NCBI GenBank assembly: GCA_027487675.1
Contig: JAIYDD010000144.1
Coordinates: 1 to 64,000 of the forward strand
DNA from: Acetobacteraceae bacterium
Lineage (GTDB): Bacteria > Pseudomonadota > Alphaproteobacteria > Acetobacterales > Acetobacteraceae
Length of the DNA stretch: 64,000 nt
Direction of reading: 5' to 3'
Position numbers and translations under genes: made by a program. The notes under the pieces are model-generated. The model was not told where the DNA came from. It saw nothing but the letters and a program-made list of their open reading frames with translations, and ran no database searches. Positions 50,788-59,202 of the stretch are shown in pieces; positions within the stretch are counted from its first letter, which is position 1; every line of letters begins with the position of its first letter.

Positions 50788-52602
50788 ATGGCCGATCGCA
50801 ACGCGCCTGCCGGTCCTTCCGGCGTCGAGCGTCCCATTGCCGGCGAGCCGACAGCCTGCGGCTGGGGCAGCGACGTCGCGGCGGAAATGCTGCGGCGCCT
50901 CGGCCTTCGCTATCTCGCGCTCAACCCCGGCGCATCCTTCCGTGGGCTGCACGACAGCCTGGTGAACCACCTCGGCAACCGCGACCCGCAGATGCTGCTG
51001 TGCCTGCACGAAGCCCATGCTGTTGCGATTGCGCATGGCTGGGCGAAGGTGGCGGGCACGCCGATGGGCGTCGTCCTGCACAGCAATGTCGGCCTGATGC
51101 AGGGCAGCATGGGGCTGTTCAATGCCTGGTGCGACCGCGTGCCCGTCTTCGTCCTCGGCGCCACCGGACCGGTGGATGCCGCGCGGCGCAGACCCTGGAT
51201 CGACTGGATCCACACCGCGCGCGACCAGGGCGCGCTGGTGCGCGACTTCGTCAAGTGGGACGACCAGCCGGCAAGCGTGCCCGCGATGATCGAAGCGATG
51301 CTGCGGGCGGCGCAGATCGCGGCCACGCCACCCTGTGGCCCGGTCTATGTGAACCTGGACGTCTCGCTGCAAGAAGGCTCGCTGCCGAAGCCACCCGCGC
51401 TGCCCGATCCGTCGCGTCACCGCGCGCCCTCCGCGCCCCTGCCAGCGACGGCGGATGTGGCGCGCGCAGCGGCGTTGCTGCGTGGAGCGCGCCGGCCCGC
51501 CATCATGATGGGCCGCTGCGGCCGCAGCCCCGAAGCCTGGGCGCAACGCGTCGCGCTTGCCGAGGGTCTGCAGGCGATGGTGCTGCTCGACCTGAAGGCC
51601 GGCGCGGCCTTCCCCACCGACCATCCGCTTGTCGTCGCACCGCCGGCGCAGCTGCTCTCATCCGCCAGCGCCGCGCTGCTGCGGGAGGCCGACGTGATCC
51701 TCGCCCTCGACTGGATCGATCTCGGCGGCACGCTCCGCAGCGCCTGGCAGGGCGAAGAAATCTCCGCGCGCGTCATCCAGCTTTCCCCCGACCAGCTTTC
51801 TCATCGCGGCTGGAGCATGGATCACGGTGCGCTGCCGCCGGCGGACGCCTTCCTCCTGTGCCCGCCCGAAGCGGCGCTGCCGCTTCTGCTCGACGCCCTC
51901 GGCATCCGCGACGTTCCGTCAGCCCCGCCAGCGCTGCCGCCGCGCGTCGAGCGGCGCCTGCCGCGCGAGGCCGGCGCGCCGATCGACATGCCGATTCTGG
52001 CGGAGGCGCTGCAACTCGCACTCGCCCAGCAGCCGGTCTGCCTGGTGCGCCAGCCGATCTCCTGGGGCGGGTCGCTCTGGCATTTCCGTCATCCGCTCGA
52101 CCAGCTCGGCGGCGATGGCGGCGGCGGGCTCGGCGCGGGGCCCGGCCTCGTCGTCGGCGCCGCGCTCGCGCTGCTCGACGCCGGAAGCGACCGGATGGCG
52201 GTCGGCATCCTCGGCGATGGCGACACGCTGATGGGTGCCACCGCGCTCTGGACCGCGGCGCGCTATCGCATCCCGGCGCTCATCGTCGTGGCCAACAACC
52301 GGTCCAATTTCAACGACGAGTTGCACCAGGATCGCGTTGCGCGCGATCGCGGCCGCCCCACAGCCAATCGCTGGATCGGCCAGGCGATAACCGATCCGGA
52401 TGTCGACATCGCCGCGCTCGCCACCGCGCAAGGCGCCGTCGGGATCGGGCCCCTCGACTGCCCGACCCAGATCGATGCCGGGATGACGCGTGCCGTCGCC
52501 GCCGTTCGGGCTGGCGCCTGCGTGGTGGTCGATGTCCGCGTAAAGGCCGGGTACGATGCCGGCACCGCGGCTTCGATGATGACAAGAAGCCACCAAGGCT
52601 GA
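50788..52602 (+). CDS. thiamine-diphosphate-dependent enzyme (benzoylformate decarboxylase / acetolactate synthase type)
   Basis: ThDP enzyme of 604 aa with the three-domain POX layout. The N-terminal pyrimidine-binding domain contains the catalytic glutamate E75 in CLHEAHAVAIAHG. The central domain lies at about 225-360. The C-terminal pyrophosphate domain carries GDGD at 476-479 and ANNRSN about 25 residues later, the metal/ThDP motif. ATG at 50788 has GGGAG upstream. A weak promoter-like pair (TTGTCG, 18 bases, TAGGCT) lies at 50718-50747. Family members decarboxylate or ligate 2-oxo acids. The aromatic surroundings favour an aryl 2-oxo acid; this is not proven. Confidence 0.87.
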   Translation: MADRNAPAGPSGVERPIAGEPTACGWGSDVAAEMLRRLGLRYLALNPGASFRGLHDSLVNHLGNRDPQMLLCLHEAHAVAIAHGWAKVAGTPMGVVLHSNVGLMQGSMGLFNAWCDRVPVFVLGATGPVDAARRRPWIDWIHTARDQGALVRDFVKWDDQPASVPAMIEAMLRAAQIAATPPCGPVYVNLDVSLQEGSLPKPPALPDPSRHRAPSAPLPATADVARAAALLRGARRPAIMMGRCGRSPEAWAQRVALAEGLQAMVLLDLKAGAAFPTDHPLVVAPPAQLLSSASAALLREADVILALDWIDLGGTLRSAWQGEEISARVIQLSPDQLSHRGWSMDHGALPPADAFLLCPPEAALPLLLDALGIRDVPSAPPALPPRVERRLPREAGAPIDMPILAEALQLALAQQPVCLVRQPISWGGSLWHFRHPLDQLGGDGGGGLGAGPGLVVGAALALLDAGSDRMAVGILGDGDTLMGATALWTAARYRIPALIVVANNRSNFNDELHQDRVARDRGRPTANRWIGQAITDPDVDIAALATAQGAVGIGPLDCPTQIDAGMTRAVAAVRAGACVVVDVRVKAGYDAGTAASMMTRSHQG

Positions 52603-52674
52603 GGCGCACAGGAACGGCACCGCGAACCATATGGCCCCGCGCACGACGCGGCACCGCAGAACGAGGGCACCCGC

Positions 52675-53649
52675 ATGACCAACATCACCAGGTCGCAGTT
52701 CCTTGCAGGCACCGGCGCGATCCTGTGCGGCCTTGTCGCCTCGCCGGCCGGCGCGCAGGCCTTCCCCAACCGCCCGATGCGCATGCTGATCGGCTTCGCG
52801 CCCGGCGGCATCATCGACTTCATCGGCCGCGCCATCGGCCAGGGCATGGCGGAAGTCACGGGCCAGTCCGTGGTGGCGGAGAACCGCGCCGGCGGAAGCG
52901 GCATCGTCGCGACGGACGCGCTCGCAAAGGCGGCGCCCGACGGCTATACCATCCTCGCCTCCGAGCCCTCGATCTCGGTCAACCCGTCGATCAACGCAAC
53001 GCTGCCCTACGATACGCTGCGCGACCTGCGCGCGGTCGCCATCACCAGCTCCTCGCCGCTGGCCGCTGTGGTGCCGGTCGCGATGCCGGTGCGCACGCTG
53101 CGCGACTTCGCAGATTACGGCCAGCGCAACCGCGGGCAGCTGAACTTCATCTCGCCCGGCACCGGCACCATGACGCACCTGGCCGGCGAGTTGTTCAGCC
53201 AGCAGGCCAATATGGAAGCTTCGCCTGTCGTCTATCGCGGCGTCGGCGCTGCCTTCCCAGACCTGATCGCGGGTCGCGTCCACTACGTCTGGAGCGGCAT
53301 CCCCGGCGTGCTGCCGCTGATCGAGGCGGGCCAGGTCCGCCCGCTGGCCACCAGCGGGGCCGAGCGCGCGGCGAGCCTGCCCAACGTGCCGACCGCACGC
53401 GAAGCAGGCTTCCCTGATTTCGTCGTCGATCTGTGGACCGGCATCTTCGTGCCCGCCGCGACGCCCGATGCCCTTGTCCAGCGCATCAACGCCATCGTGC
53501 AGGATGCGTTGCGCCGGCCTGACACCGAAGCCGCCCTTGCCCGCGCCGGTGCGACGCCGCGCTTCACCACACCGGCCGAGTCGCAGGACTTCTTCCGGGC
53601 CGAGGTCGCGCGCTGGGCCGCCCACCATCGCGGCCGCAGCGCCGGCTGA
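52675..53649 (+). CDS. Bug-family substrate-binding receptor
   Basis: Third orphan Bug/TctC receptor (324 aa). The signal peptide reads SQFLAGTGAILCGLVASPAG, ending near AQA. MLIGFAPGGIIDFIGRAIGQ, VAENRAGGSGIVATDALAKA and LNFISPGTGTMTHLAGELFS are the family motifs. It lies between the ThDP enzyme (72 bases upstream) and the enamidase (7 bases downstream) on the same strand, so it is probably co-expressed with both. No membrane subunits are nearby. Confidence 0.9.
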   Translation: MTNITRSQFLAGTGAILCGLVASPAGAQAFPNRPMRMLIGFAPGGIIDFIGRAIGQGMAEVTGQSVVAENRAGGSGIVATDALAKAAPDGYTILASEPSISVNPSINATLPYDTLRDLRAVAITSSSPLAAVVPVAMPVRTLRDFADYGQRNRGQLNFISPGTGTMTHLAGELFSQQANMEASPVVYRGVGAAFPDLIAGRVHYVWSGIPGVLPLIEAGQVRPLATSGAERAASLPNVPTAREAGFPDFVVDLWTGIFVPAATPDALVQRINAIVQDALRRPDTEAALARAGATPRFTTPAESQDFFRAEVARWAAHHRGRSAG

Positions 53650-53656
53650 GCCGCGC

Positions 53657-54868
53657 GTGCCCGGGCGCCTGCTGGTCCGCAACATCGGCGAGTTCTTCAC
53701 CGGCCGCATTGACGCGCCCACCGCGCCGGTGCGCGCGCTGCTGGCCGAGGATGGCCGCATCGCCAGCCTCGACCCGCCGGCGGACGTGGCGGCGGAGGCG
53801 GTGATCGACGCCGACGGTGGCGCCGTGCTGCCCGGGTTGATCGACGGCCATGTCCATCCGGTCTTCGGCGAATGGACGCCGGCGCAGGATGCGATCGGCT
53901 GGATCGGCAACTACCTGCATGGCGGCACGACCAGCATGGTCTCGGCGGGCGAACTGCACATCCCGGGCCTCGACTACGCAAACCTGACGCCGGAGCTCGT
54001 CACCTCCATCGCCATCGTCACGCGCGCCACCACCGGCCGCGTGCGATGGTCTGGCGTGAAGGTCCATGCTGGGACGGTGCTGCTGGTGCCGGGGATGGAG
54101 GAAGCGCAGTTCGACCGCCTCGCCGCCGCGGGCGTGCGCTTCGCGAAGTTCCTGTTCTTCCCATTCGCGGACCGCGAGGCGGAGGCGACGCGCTACGTCG
54201 CCTGGTGCCGCGCGCGCGGCATTCTCGTGAAGGTGCACACCGGGGGCGTCTCGCGTTCCGGCGCCAGCGTTGTCTGCGGCTACGACGTGCTGTCCTGGCT
54301 CCAGCCCGACATCGCTGCGCATGTCAGCGGCGGGCCGATCCCGATGCCCGATGCGGACGTCGAAGAAGTGGTGGACCGCACGGCCTTCGCGCTCGAGGTC
54401 TGCTCCTCCGGCAACTACCGCTCGACGCTGCTGCTGGCGCAGCGCCTGGCAGAGCGCGGGCAGCTGCACCGGCTGGTGCTCGGCACCGACACGCCGGGCG
54501 GCACGGGCGTGATCCCGCGCGGCATGCTGCGCAACATCCTCTATCTCGCCTCGGTCTGCGGGCTGACGCCCGGAGAGGCGGTGGCGACCGCGACCGGCAA
54601 TGTCGGGCTCGCGCATGGGCTGGACGAAGGCGTGCTGGAACCTGGCCGCCCCGCGGACTTTCTGGTCTGCGGGCCGGTCACCGGTTCCGCCGGCAGCACG
54701 CTGGCGGATGCGATCGCACATGGCGACCTGCCCGGCATCTCGCATGTCGTGATCGACGGTCGCGTCGTCGTCGCGGGCGGCAGCCGCCAGACGCCGCCGC
54801 CGGCGAAGCCCGGCGTCTTCTCCTGCTGCGATGCCGGCGGCTCGCGCTTCGCGTGCACGCCGGCCTGA
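53657..54868 (+). CDS. ena: enamidase-like amidohydrolase
   Basis: Metal-dependent cyclic-amide hydrolase (403 aa) resembling Eubacterium barkeri enamidase, which opens 1,4,5,6-tetrahydro-6-oxonicotinate to 2-formylglutarate and ammonia. Matching stretches recalled from that protein include GHVHPVFGEWTP (H65, H67), LHGGTTSMVSAGE, VKVHTGGVSRSG near residue 195, AAHVSGGPIP, GTDTPGGTGVIPRGMLRN near 280 and GDLPGISHVVIDG near 360. K164 (FAKFLFF) lies where the superfamily has its bridging lysine or glutamate. The start is GTG 53657, matching the family N-terminus (LLVRNIG); no ATG fits. Enamidase acts directly after Hnr in nicotinate fermentation, and a homologue of Hnr is at 17028-18536. Confidence 0.8.
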   Translation: MPGRLLVRNIGEFFTGRIDAPTAPVRALLAEDGRIASLDPPADVAAEAVIDADGGAVLPGLIDGHVHPVFGEWTPAQDAIGWIGNYLHGGTTSMVSAGELHIPGLDYANLTPELVTSIAIVTRATTGRVRWSGVKVHAGTVLLVPGMEEAQFDRLAAAGVRFAKFLFFPFADREAEATRYVAWCRARGILVKVHTGGVSRSGASVVCGYDVLSWLQPDIAAHVSGGPIPMPDADVEEVVDRTAFALEVCSSGNYRSTLLLAQRLAERGQLHRLVLGTDTPGGTGVIPRGMLRNILYLASVCGLTPGEAVATATGNVGLAHGLDEGVLEPGRPADFLVCGPVTGSAGSTLADAIAHGDLPGISHVVIDGRVVVAGGSRQTPPPAKPGVFSCCDAGGSRFACTPA

Positions 54869-54875
54869 TCGCCCC

Positions 54876-56006
54876 TCAGCGGAACAGCCGCGCCTTGATC
54901 ACCGCCCAGATCAGCGCCAGCAGCCCGAGCTCGCGCTGCGCGGCCGGCGGCGCCTGGCCGGCGACGCGCGCCTCGAGGTTCGCGGCGAAATCGGCGGCCA
55001 GCCGCCGCACCAGCCCCTCCACCACCGCGCCACGGCTGAACTGCGCCAGCGCGCCCGACAGCCGCCAGCTGAGTTCGACGCGCAGCTCGCTCGCCGCCTC
55101 GCCGCGTGGCACGACCTGCCAGCGCACCTCGCCTTCCGCCGAGGATCCCGTCCCGCCGTCGCGCCCGCGCCCCACCAGCACGCCGCTGCGCGCAGCCTGA
55201 TCCAGGGTGATGCTGCCCTGCCCGGCCAGCGCGACCTTGATCGGGCCGAGCGCCACGCGCACCACGCCGGACACCGCCTCGCCCTCAAGCGCCGTCAATT
55301 CCGCACCCGGCAGGCAGGCCGCGACGGCGCGCGGGTCGGACAGCACCGCCCAGGCCGCGTCGGCCGATACGCCAAGCGCGATGGTCTGCGCGATCCCCGC
55401 ACCACCGGCCGCCAAGGCCGCCGGCGCAGCCGCGACCGACGCCGGCGCGACCGAAGCATCGGCCGGCGCGGCGACGCGCGCCTGCACCGGCACCGCCGCC
55501 GCGTCCGCTGCCGGTTCGCGCCCGGCGGCCACCGCGGCGACGGCCTCCACGATGCCGACATAGCCCGTGCAGCGGCAGAGATTGCCCGACAGTTCCTCGC
55601 GGATCCGCGTCTCCGGCACGTCGCCCAGCCGCAGCACGATGTCGCGCGAGGCGATCAGCATCCCCGGCGTGCAAAAGCCGCACTGCAGCCCGTGATGGGC
55701 TGCGAAGGCCTCGCGCAGCGCCGCCATGGTCGGGTCGGCGTCGAAGCCCTCGATCGTCGTCACCTGCGCGCCGTCGCATTCGACGGCGTAGGCGATGCAG
55801 GACCGCTGCGGCGTGCCATCCACCAGCACGGTGCAGGCGCCGCAGACGCCCTGCTCGCAGCCCAGATGCGTGCCCGTCAGGTTCAGCTGCTCGCGCAGGA
55901 AATCGCCGAGATGCATGCGCGGCTCGACCTCCGCCGAGACGCGCCGGCCGTTGACGGTCAGCGCGACGGCGATGCGCAGCCGCGGCGATGCGATGCCGGT
56001 GTCCAT
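54876..56006 (-). CDS. molybdenum hydroxylase 2Fe-2S subunit fused to a CoxG-like domain
   Basis: A 376-aa chimera. Residues 1-160 are a complete small subunit: C50, C55, C58, C70 for the first [2Fe-2S] cluster and C109, C112, C144, C146 for the second. A low-complexity Ala/Val/Pro linker of about 45 residues follows. Residues about 208-350 are a CoxG/SRPBCC domain (AWAVLSDPRAVAACLPGAEL, then GPIKVALAGQGSITLD), ending in a hydrophobic segment (LGLLALIWAVIKARLF) that may anchor to the membrane. CoxG recruits CO dehydrogenase to the inner membrane in carboxydotrophs. Here the tether is covalently attached to the enzyme. It lies 3 bases after the FAD subunit and converges with enamidase across 7 bases. 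Confidence 0.9.
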   Translation of the reverse strand: MDTGIASPRLRIAVALTVNGRRVSAEVEPRMHLGDFLREQLNLTGTHLGCEQGVCGACTVLVDGTPQRSCIAYAVECDGAQVTTIEGFDADPTMAALREAFAAHHGLQCGFCTPGMLIASRDIVLRLGDVPETRIREELSGNLCRCTGYVGIVEAVAAVAAGREPAADAAAVPVQARVAAPADASVAPASVAAAPAALAAGGAGIAQTIALGVSADAAWAVLSDPRAVAACLPGAELTALEGEAVSGVVRVALGPIKVALAGQGSITLDQAARSGVLVGRGRDGGTGSSAEGEVRWQVVPRGEAASELRVELSWRLSGALAQFSRGAVVEGLVRRLAADFAANLEARVAGQAPPAAQRELGLLALIWAVIKARLFR

Positions 56007-56009
56007 CGG

Positions 56010-56840
56010 TCAGCCCTCCCCGGCGATGTCGCGCAGCGCGCTGCGCACCGCAACCATGCGCAGCCGCCGCGCGGCAGGATCGAGATGCGGCAGCAGGCGC
56101 GCGATCTCTTCGGCCAGCGCGGCCTCCGCCGCGTCCGGCCCGTGGTCCCGCAGCGCCTCGCTGGTGGCCGGCAGCAGCACCGGCGCCGCCTCCACCGCGC
56201 CTGCGACCACCCGCGCCAGGCCGCGCGCCGGATCCAGCACCACGACCCCGATCGCGGAGGCGAACTCGCCCGTCTTCCGGCACACCTTCCGGTAGGCCCA
56301 GCGGGCACCGGCCGACAGCAGCGGGAGCTCCACCGCGGCCAACACCTCGTCATCGGCCAGCGCGGTCGCGAAGGCGCCGCGCAGGAAGGCGCCCGAGGCG
56401 ATCCGCCGCGTGCCTCGCGCGCTGCGCGCCACCGCGACGCCATCCAGCGCGGCGAAGACGGAAACCCAGTCCGCGGCCGGATCGGCATGCGCCAGGCTGC
56501 CGCCGATGGTCCCGCGGTTGCGCACGGCGCGATAGGCGATGCCGCGCGCGACATGCCGCAGCAGGCCGCGCGCCGGGTCCTCCACCGCGCCGTCCTCGAT
56601 CTCCGCATGGGTGAAGCCGGCGCCGATGGACAGCGTCGCGTCATCCGCCGCCAGCGCGCGGAACCCGTCCGCGCGCTTGATGTCCACCAGCCGCATCGGC
56701 CGCGCGAGCCGCAGGTTCAGCATCGGCCCGAGCGACTGCCCGCCGGCCAGCAGCCGCGCCGCGCCGCCGCCCGCGGCCAGCATCTCCGACGCCTCCTCCA
56801 GCGTCCGCGCGCGCACATAGTCGAAGGCGACGGGCTTCAT
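56010..56840 (-). CDS. molybdenum hydroxylase FAD subunit
   Basis: FAD-binding medium subunit (276 aa). The first FAD loop is ARLLAGGQSLGPMLNLRLA near residue 30 and the second RNRGTIGGSLAHADPAADW near 107. The C-terminal domain follows, including WAYRKVCRKTGEFASAIGVV near 180. ATG at 56840 overlaps the large-subunit stop by 4 bases. It is the middle gene of the second hydroxylase set in the window and would pass electrons to an external acceptor. Confidence 0.92.
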   Translation of the reverse strand: MKPVAFDYVRARTLEEASEMLAAGGGAARLLAGGQSLGPMLNLRLARPMRLVDIKRADGFRALAADDATLSIGAGFTHAEIEDGAVEDPARGLLRHVARGIAYRAVRNRGTIGGSLAHADPAADWVSVFAALDGVAVARSARGTRRIASGAFLRGAFATALADDEVLAAVELPLLSAGARWAYRKVCRKTGEFASAIGVVVLDPARGLARVVAGAVEAAPVLLPATSEALRDHGPDAAEAALAEEIARLLPHLDPAARRLRMVAVRSALRDIAGEG

Positions 56841-59188
56841 GCCGCGCGCTCCTCCGCCGCGGCGATGGCGGCCAGGATGCGCGCCGGGCTCGCCGGGATG
56901 GCGTCCACCCGCGCGCCGATGTCGCGCAGCGCATCGTTGATCGCATTCACCACCGCACCCGCCGGCGCGATGGCGCCGCCCTCCCCCACGCCCTTGAAGC
57001 CATGCGCCGTGTGCGGCGACAGCGTCTCGGTGTGCCGGATGCGGAAGCGCGGCAGCTCCGTCGGGCCGGGCAGCAAATAGTCGAGCAGCGTCGAGGCGAG
57101 CGGCTGCCCGCGCTCGTCATAGGGGCTTTCCTCGAACAGCGCGGAGCCGATGCCCTGCGCCGCGCCGCCATGCGTCTGCCCCTCGACGATCATCGGGTTC
57201 ACCATGCGGCCGCAATCCTCGACGATCGCGTAGTCCAGGATCTCGACCAGGCCGGTGTCGGGGTCGACGGCGATCTTCGCGGCGTGGCTCGCATAGCTGA
57301 ACACGCCGTTGTCGGTGGTGGGCTTGTAGCCCTCGGTCGCCTCGAGCCCGCCGGTGTTCACGCCGTCCGGCAGTTGGTCCGGGCGCAGATACCAGGCGCG
57401 TCCGATATCGGCGTAGGTGACGCTCGCCGCGCCCGCATGCACCGCGCCATCGCGGAACTCGACCGCGGCGGGATCGGCCTGCAGCAGATGCGCCGCGATG
57501 GCGCGGATGCGCTCCGCCACCACGCCCGCGGCGCGGGAGACGGCGCCGCCCGCCATGACGATCCCGCGCGAGGCATAGGCGCCCGTGCTGAACGGCGTGA
57601 CGGCGGTGTCGCCCAGGGTGACGCGGATATCGGCCAGCGGCACGCCCGTCATCTCATGCGCCACCTGCGCGAGCGTCGTCTCCAGCCCCTGGCCGATGGT
57701 GTGGATGCCGGACCGCACTTCCAGCGCGCCATCCGGCGTCAGCTTCACATGCGCCTGGTCGTGGCCGGGCACCAGCGGCAGGCCCCAGCTGGCGAAGACC
57801 TTGGTGCCATGCGCCGACTGTTCCGTGTAGGTCGCGAAGCCGATGCCGATCCAGCGCCCCTGCGCGTCGCGCTTCGGCCCGGCGCGGAACTCATCCAGCC
57901 CAATCATCTCCCGCGCCATCGCCAGCGAGCCCGGATAGTCGCCGCTGTCATAGTGCTTGTTGGTGACGTTGACGTAGGGCATCGCGGAGGCCGGCACGAG
58001 GTTCTCCGCCCGCACGTCGCAGGCTTCCCGCCCCACCGCGCGCGCGATCGCGTCGATCACCTGCTCGATCGCGAAGCACACGCCGGGCCGCGCCACGCCG
58101 CGATACGGCGCGAAGGGCGGCTTGTTCGTCGCGACCGAGAACACCTTGCAGCGATAGGCGCGGAAATCGTAGGGCCCCGGCAGGTTGCCGCCCGCCTGCG
58201 CCGCTTCCAGGCACGCCGTGAAGGGCCAGACGGAATAGGCGCCGGTGTCCACCGACACTTCCGCATCCAGCCCCAGCATCCGCCCGCGTTCGTCGGCATA
58301 GGCAACCAGCTTGTAGTGGTGCTGCCGCGCATTCGCGCCGGCCACAAGATGCTCCCGCCGGTCCTCGATCCAGCGGAACGCCGCCTTGCGCGTCAACGCG
58401 AGCCAGGCGACCGCCACCTCCTCCGGCTGCAACAGGCATTTGTAGCCGAAGCCGCCGCCGACATCCGGCGGCGCGATTCGGATGATCGCCTGCGGGATGC
58501 CGAGCACCTCCGCCAGCCCTGCGCGGATCATGTGCGGCACCTGGGTCGAAGTGTTCAGCACCAGTTGCCCCGCGCGGAAATCCCACCACGCGACGAGGCC
58601 CTTGCCTTCCATCGGATGCATGGTCTGTCGCGCGCAGCTGACTTCCAGCTCTACCTTCACCGGCGCGGAGGCCGCCACCGGCGCGATGCCGCTGTCGAAA
58701 TGGCTCTGCAGGAACAGGTTGTCGCCCCACTGCTCGTGCAGCAGCGCGGCACCCGACGCGCGCCCGGCCTCGCAAGACGCGATGGCGGGCAACTCGTTGA
58801 ACTCGACCTCGACGCGCTCCGCCAGGTCCTCGGCCTCCGCGCGCGTATCGGCGACGCACATCGCCACCGCCTCGCCCACATAGCGCACCTTCTGCGCCGC
58901 CAGCACCGGCCATTCCGACAGCTTGTAGCCGGGGATCGAGGAGCGCGTGACGATCGGCTTCACGCCGACCAGGTCATCCAGGAAGAACACCGCCTCCGCC
59001 GCATTTGCCGGCTTCGCGCGCCGCGTGATGCGCGCATGCGCCGCGGGGCTGCGCAGGAAGGCCACGTCGCGCATGCCGGCGATGCGGATATCCGCCACAT
59101 ACTGCCCGCGCCCCGCGAGCAGCCGCGCATCCTCCTTCCGGCGGACGCGCGCGCCGATGCCCTCGCCCTTCGCCTCCATACCGTCCAT
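56837..59188 (-). CDS. molybdenum hydroxylase large subunit (CoxL/XDH family)
   Basis: Catalytic molybdopterin subunit (783 aa). RRKEDARLLAGRGQYVADI at the start, APPDVGGGFGYKCLLQPEE near residue 242, KPPFAPYRGVARPGV near 355, GAYASRGIVMAGGA, and HGFKGVGEGGAIAP near 743 with the catalytic glutamate are all intact. The AYRCSFR loop of CO dehydrogenase is absent, so CO is unlikely. ATG at 59188 has GGGGGAGA. It lies 14 bases after dadA and downstream of dctPQM on the same strand, which suggests that the TRAP system brings in its substrate. Nicotinate- or hydroxynicotinate-like compounds are candidates because enamidase is encoded alongside. Confidence 0.92.
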   Translation of the reverse strand: MDGMEAKGEGIGARVRRKEDARLLAGRGQYVADIRIAGMRDVAFLRSPAAHARITRRAKPANAAEAVFFLDDLVGVKPIVTRSSIPGYKLSEWPVLAAQKVRYVGEAVAMCVADTRAEAEDLAERVEVEFNELPAIASCEAGRASGAALLHEQWGDNLFLQSHFDSGIAPVAASAPVKVELEVSCARQTMHPMEGKGLVAWWDFRAGQLVLNTSTQVPHMIRAGLAEVLGIPQAIIRIAPPDVGGGFGYKCLLQPEEVAVAWLALTRKAAFRWIEDRREHLVAGANARQHHYKLVAYADERGRMLGLDAEVSVDTGAYSVWPFTACLEAAQAGGNLPGPYDFRAYRCKVFSVATNKPPFAPYRGVARPGVCFAIEQVIDAIARAVGREACDVRAENLVPASAMPYVNVTNKHYDSGDYPGSLAMAREMIGLDEFRAGPKRDAQGRWIGIGFATYTEQSAHGTKVFASWGLPLVPGHDQAHVKLTPDGALEVRSGIHTIGQGLETTLAQVAHEMTGVPLADIRVTLGDTAVTPFSTGAYASRGIVMAGGAVSRAAGVVAERIRAIAAHLLQADPAAVEFRDGAVHAGAASVTYADIGRAWYLRPDQLPDGVNTGGLEATEGYKPTTDNGVFSYASHAAKIAVDPDTGLVEILDYAIVEDCGRMVNPMIVEGQTHGGAAQGIGSALFEESPYDERGQPLASTLLDYLLPGPTELPRFRIRHTETLSPHTAHGFKGVGEGGAIAPAGAVVNAINDALRDIGARVDAIPASPARILAAIAAAEERAA

Positions 59189-59202
59189 GGCGTGTCTCCC
59201 CC

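Noticed and set aside
34618-59188. Aerobic CO dehydrogenase operons
   Set aside because: Both hydroxylase sets look CoxL/M/S-like, but the AYRCSFR active-site loop of true CO dehydrogenase is absent in both large subunits, so CO oxidation is not supported.
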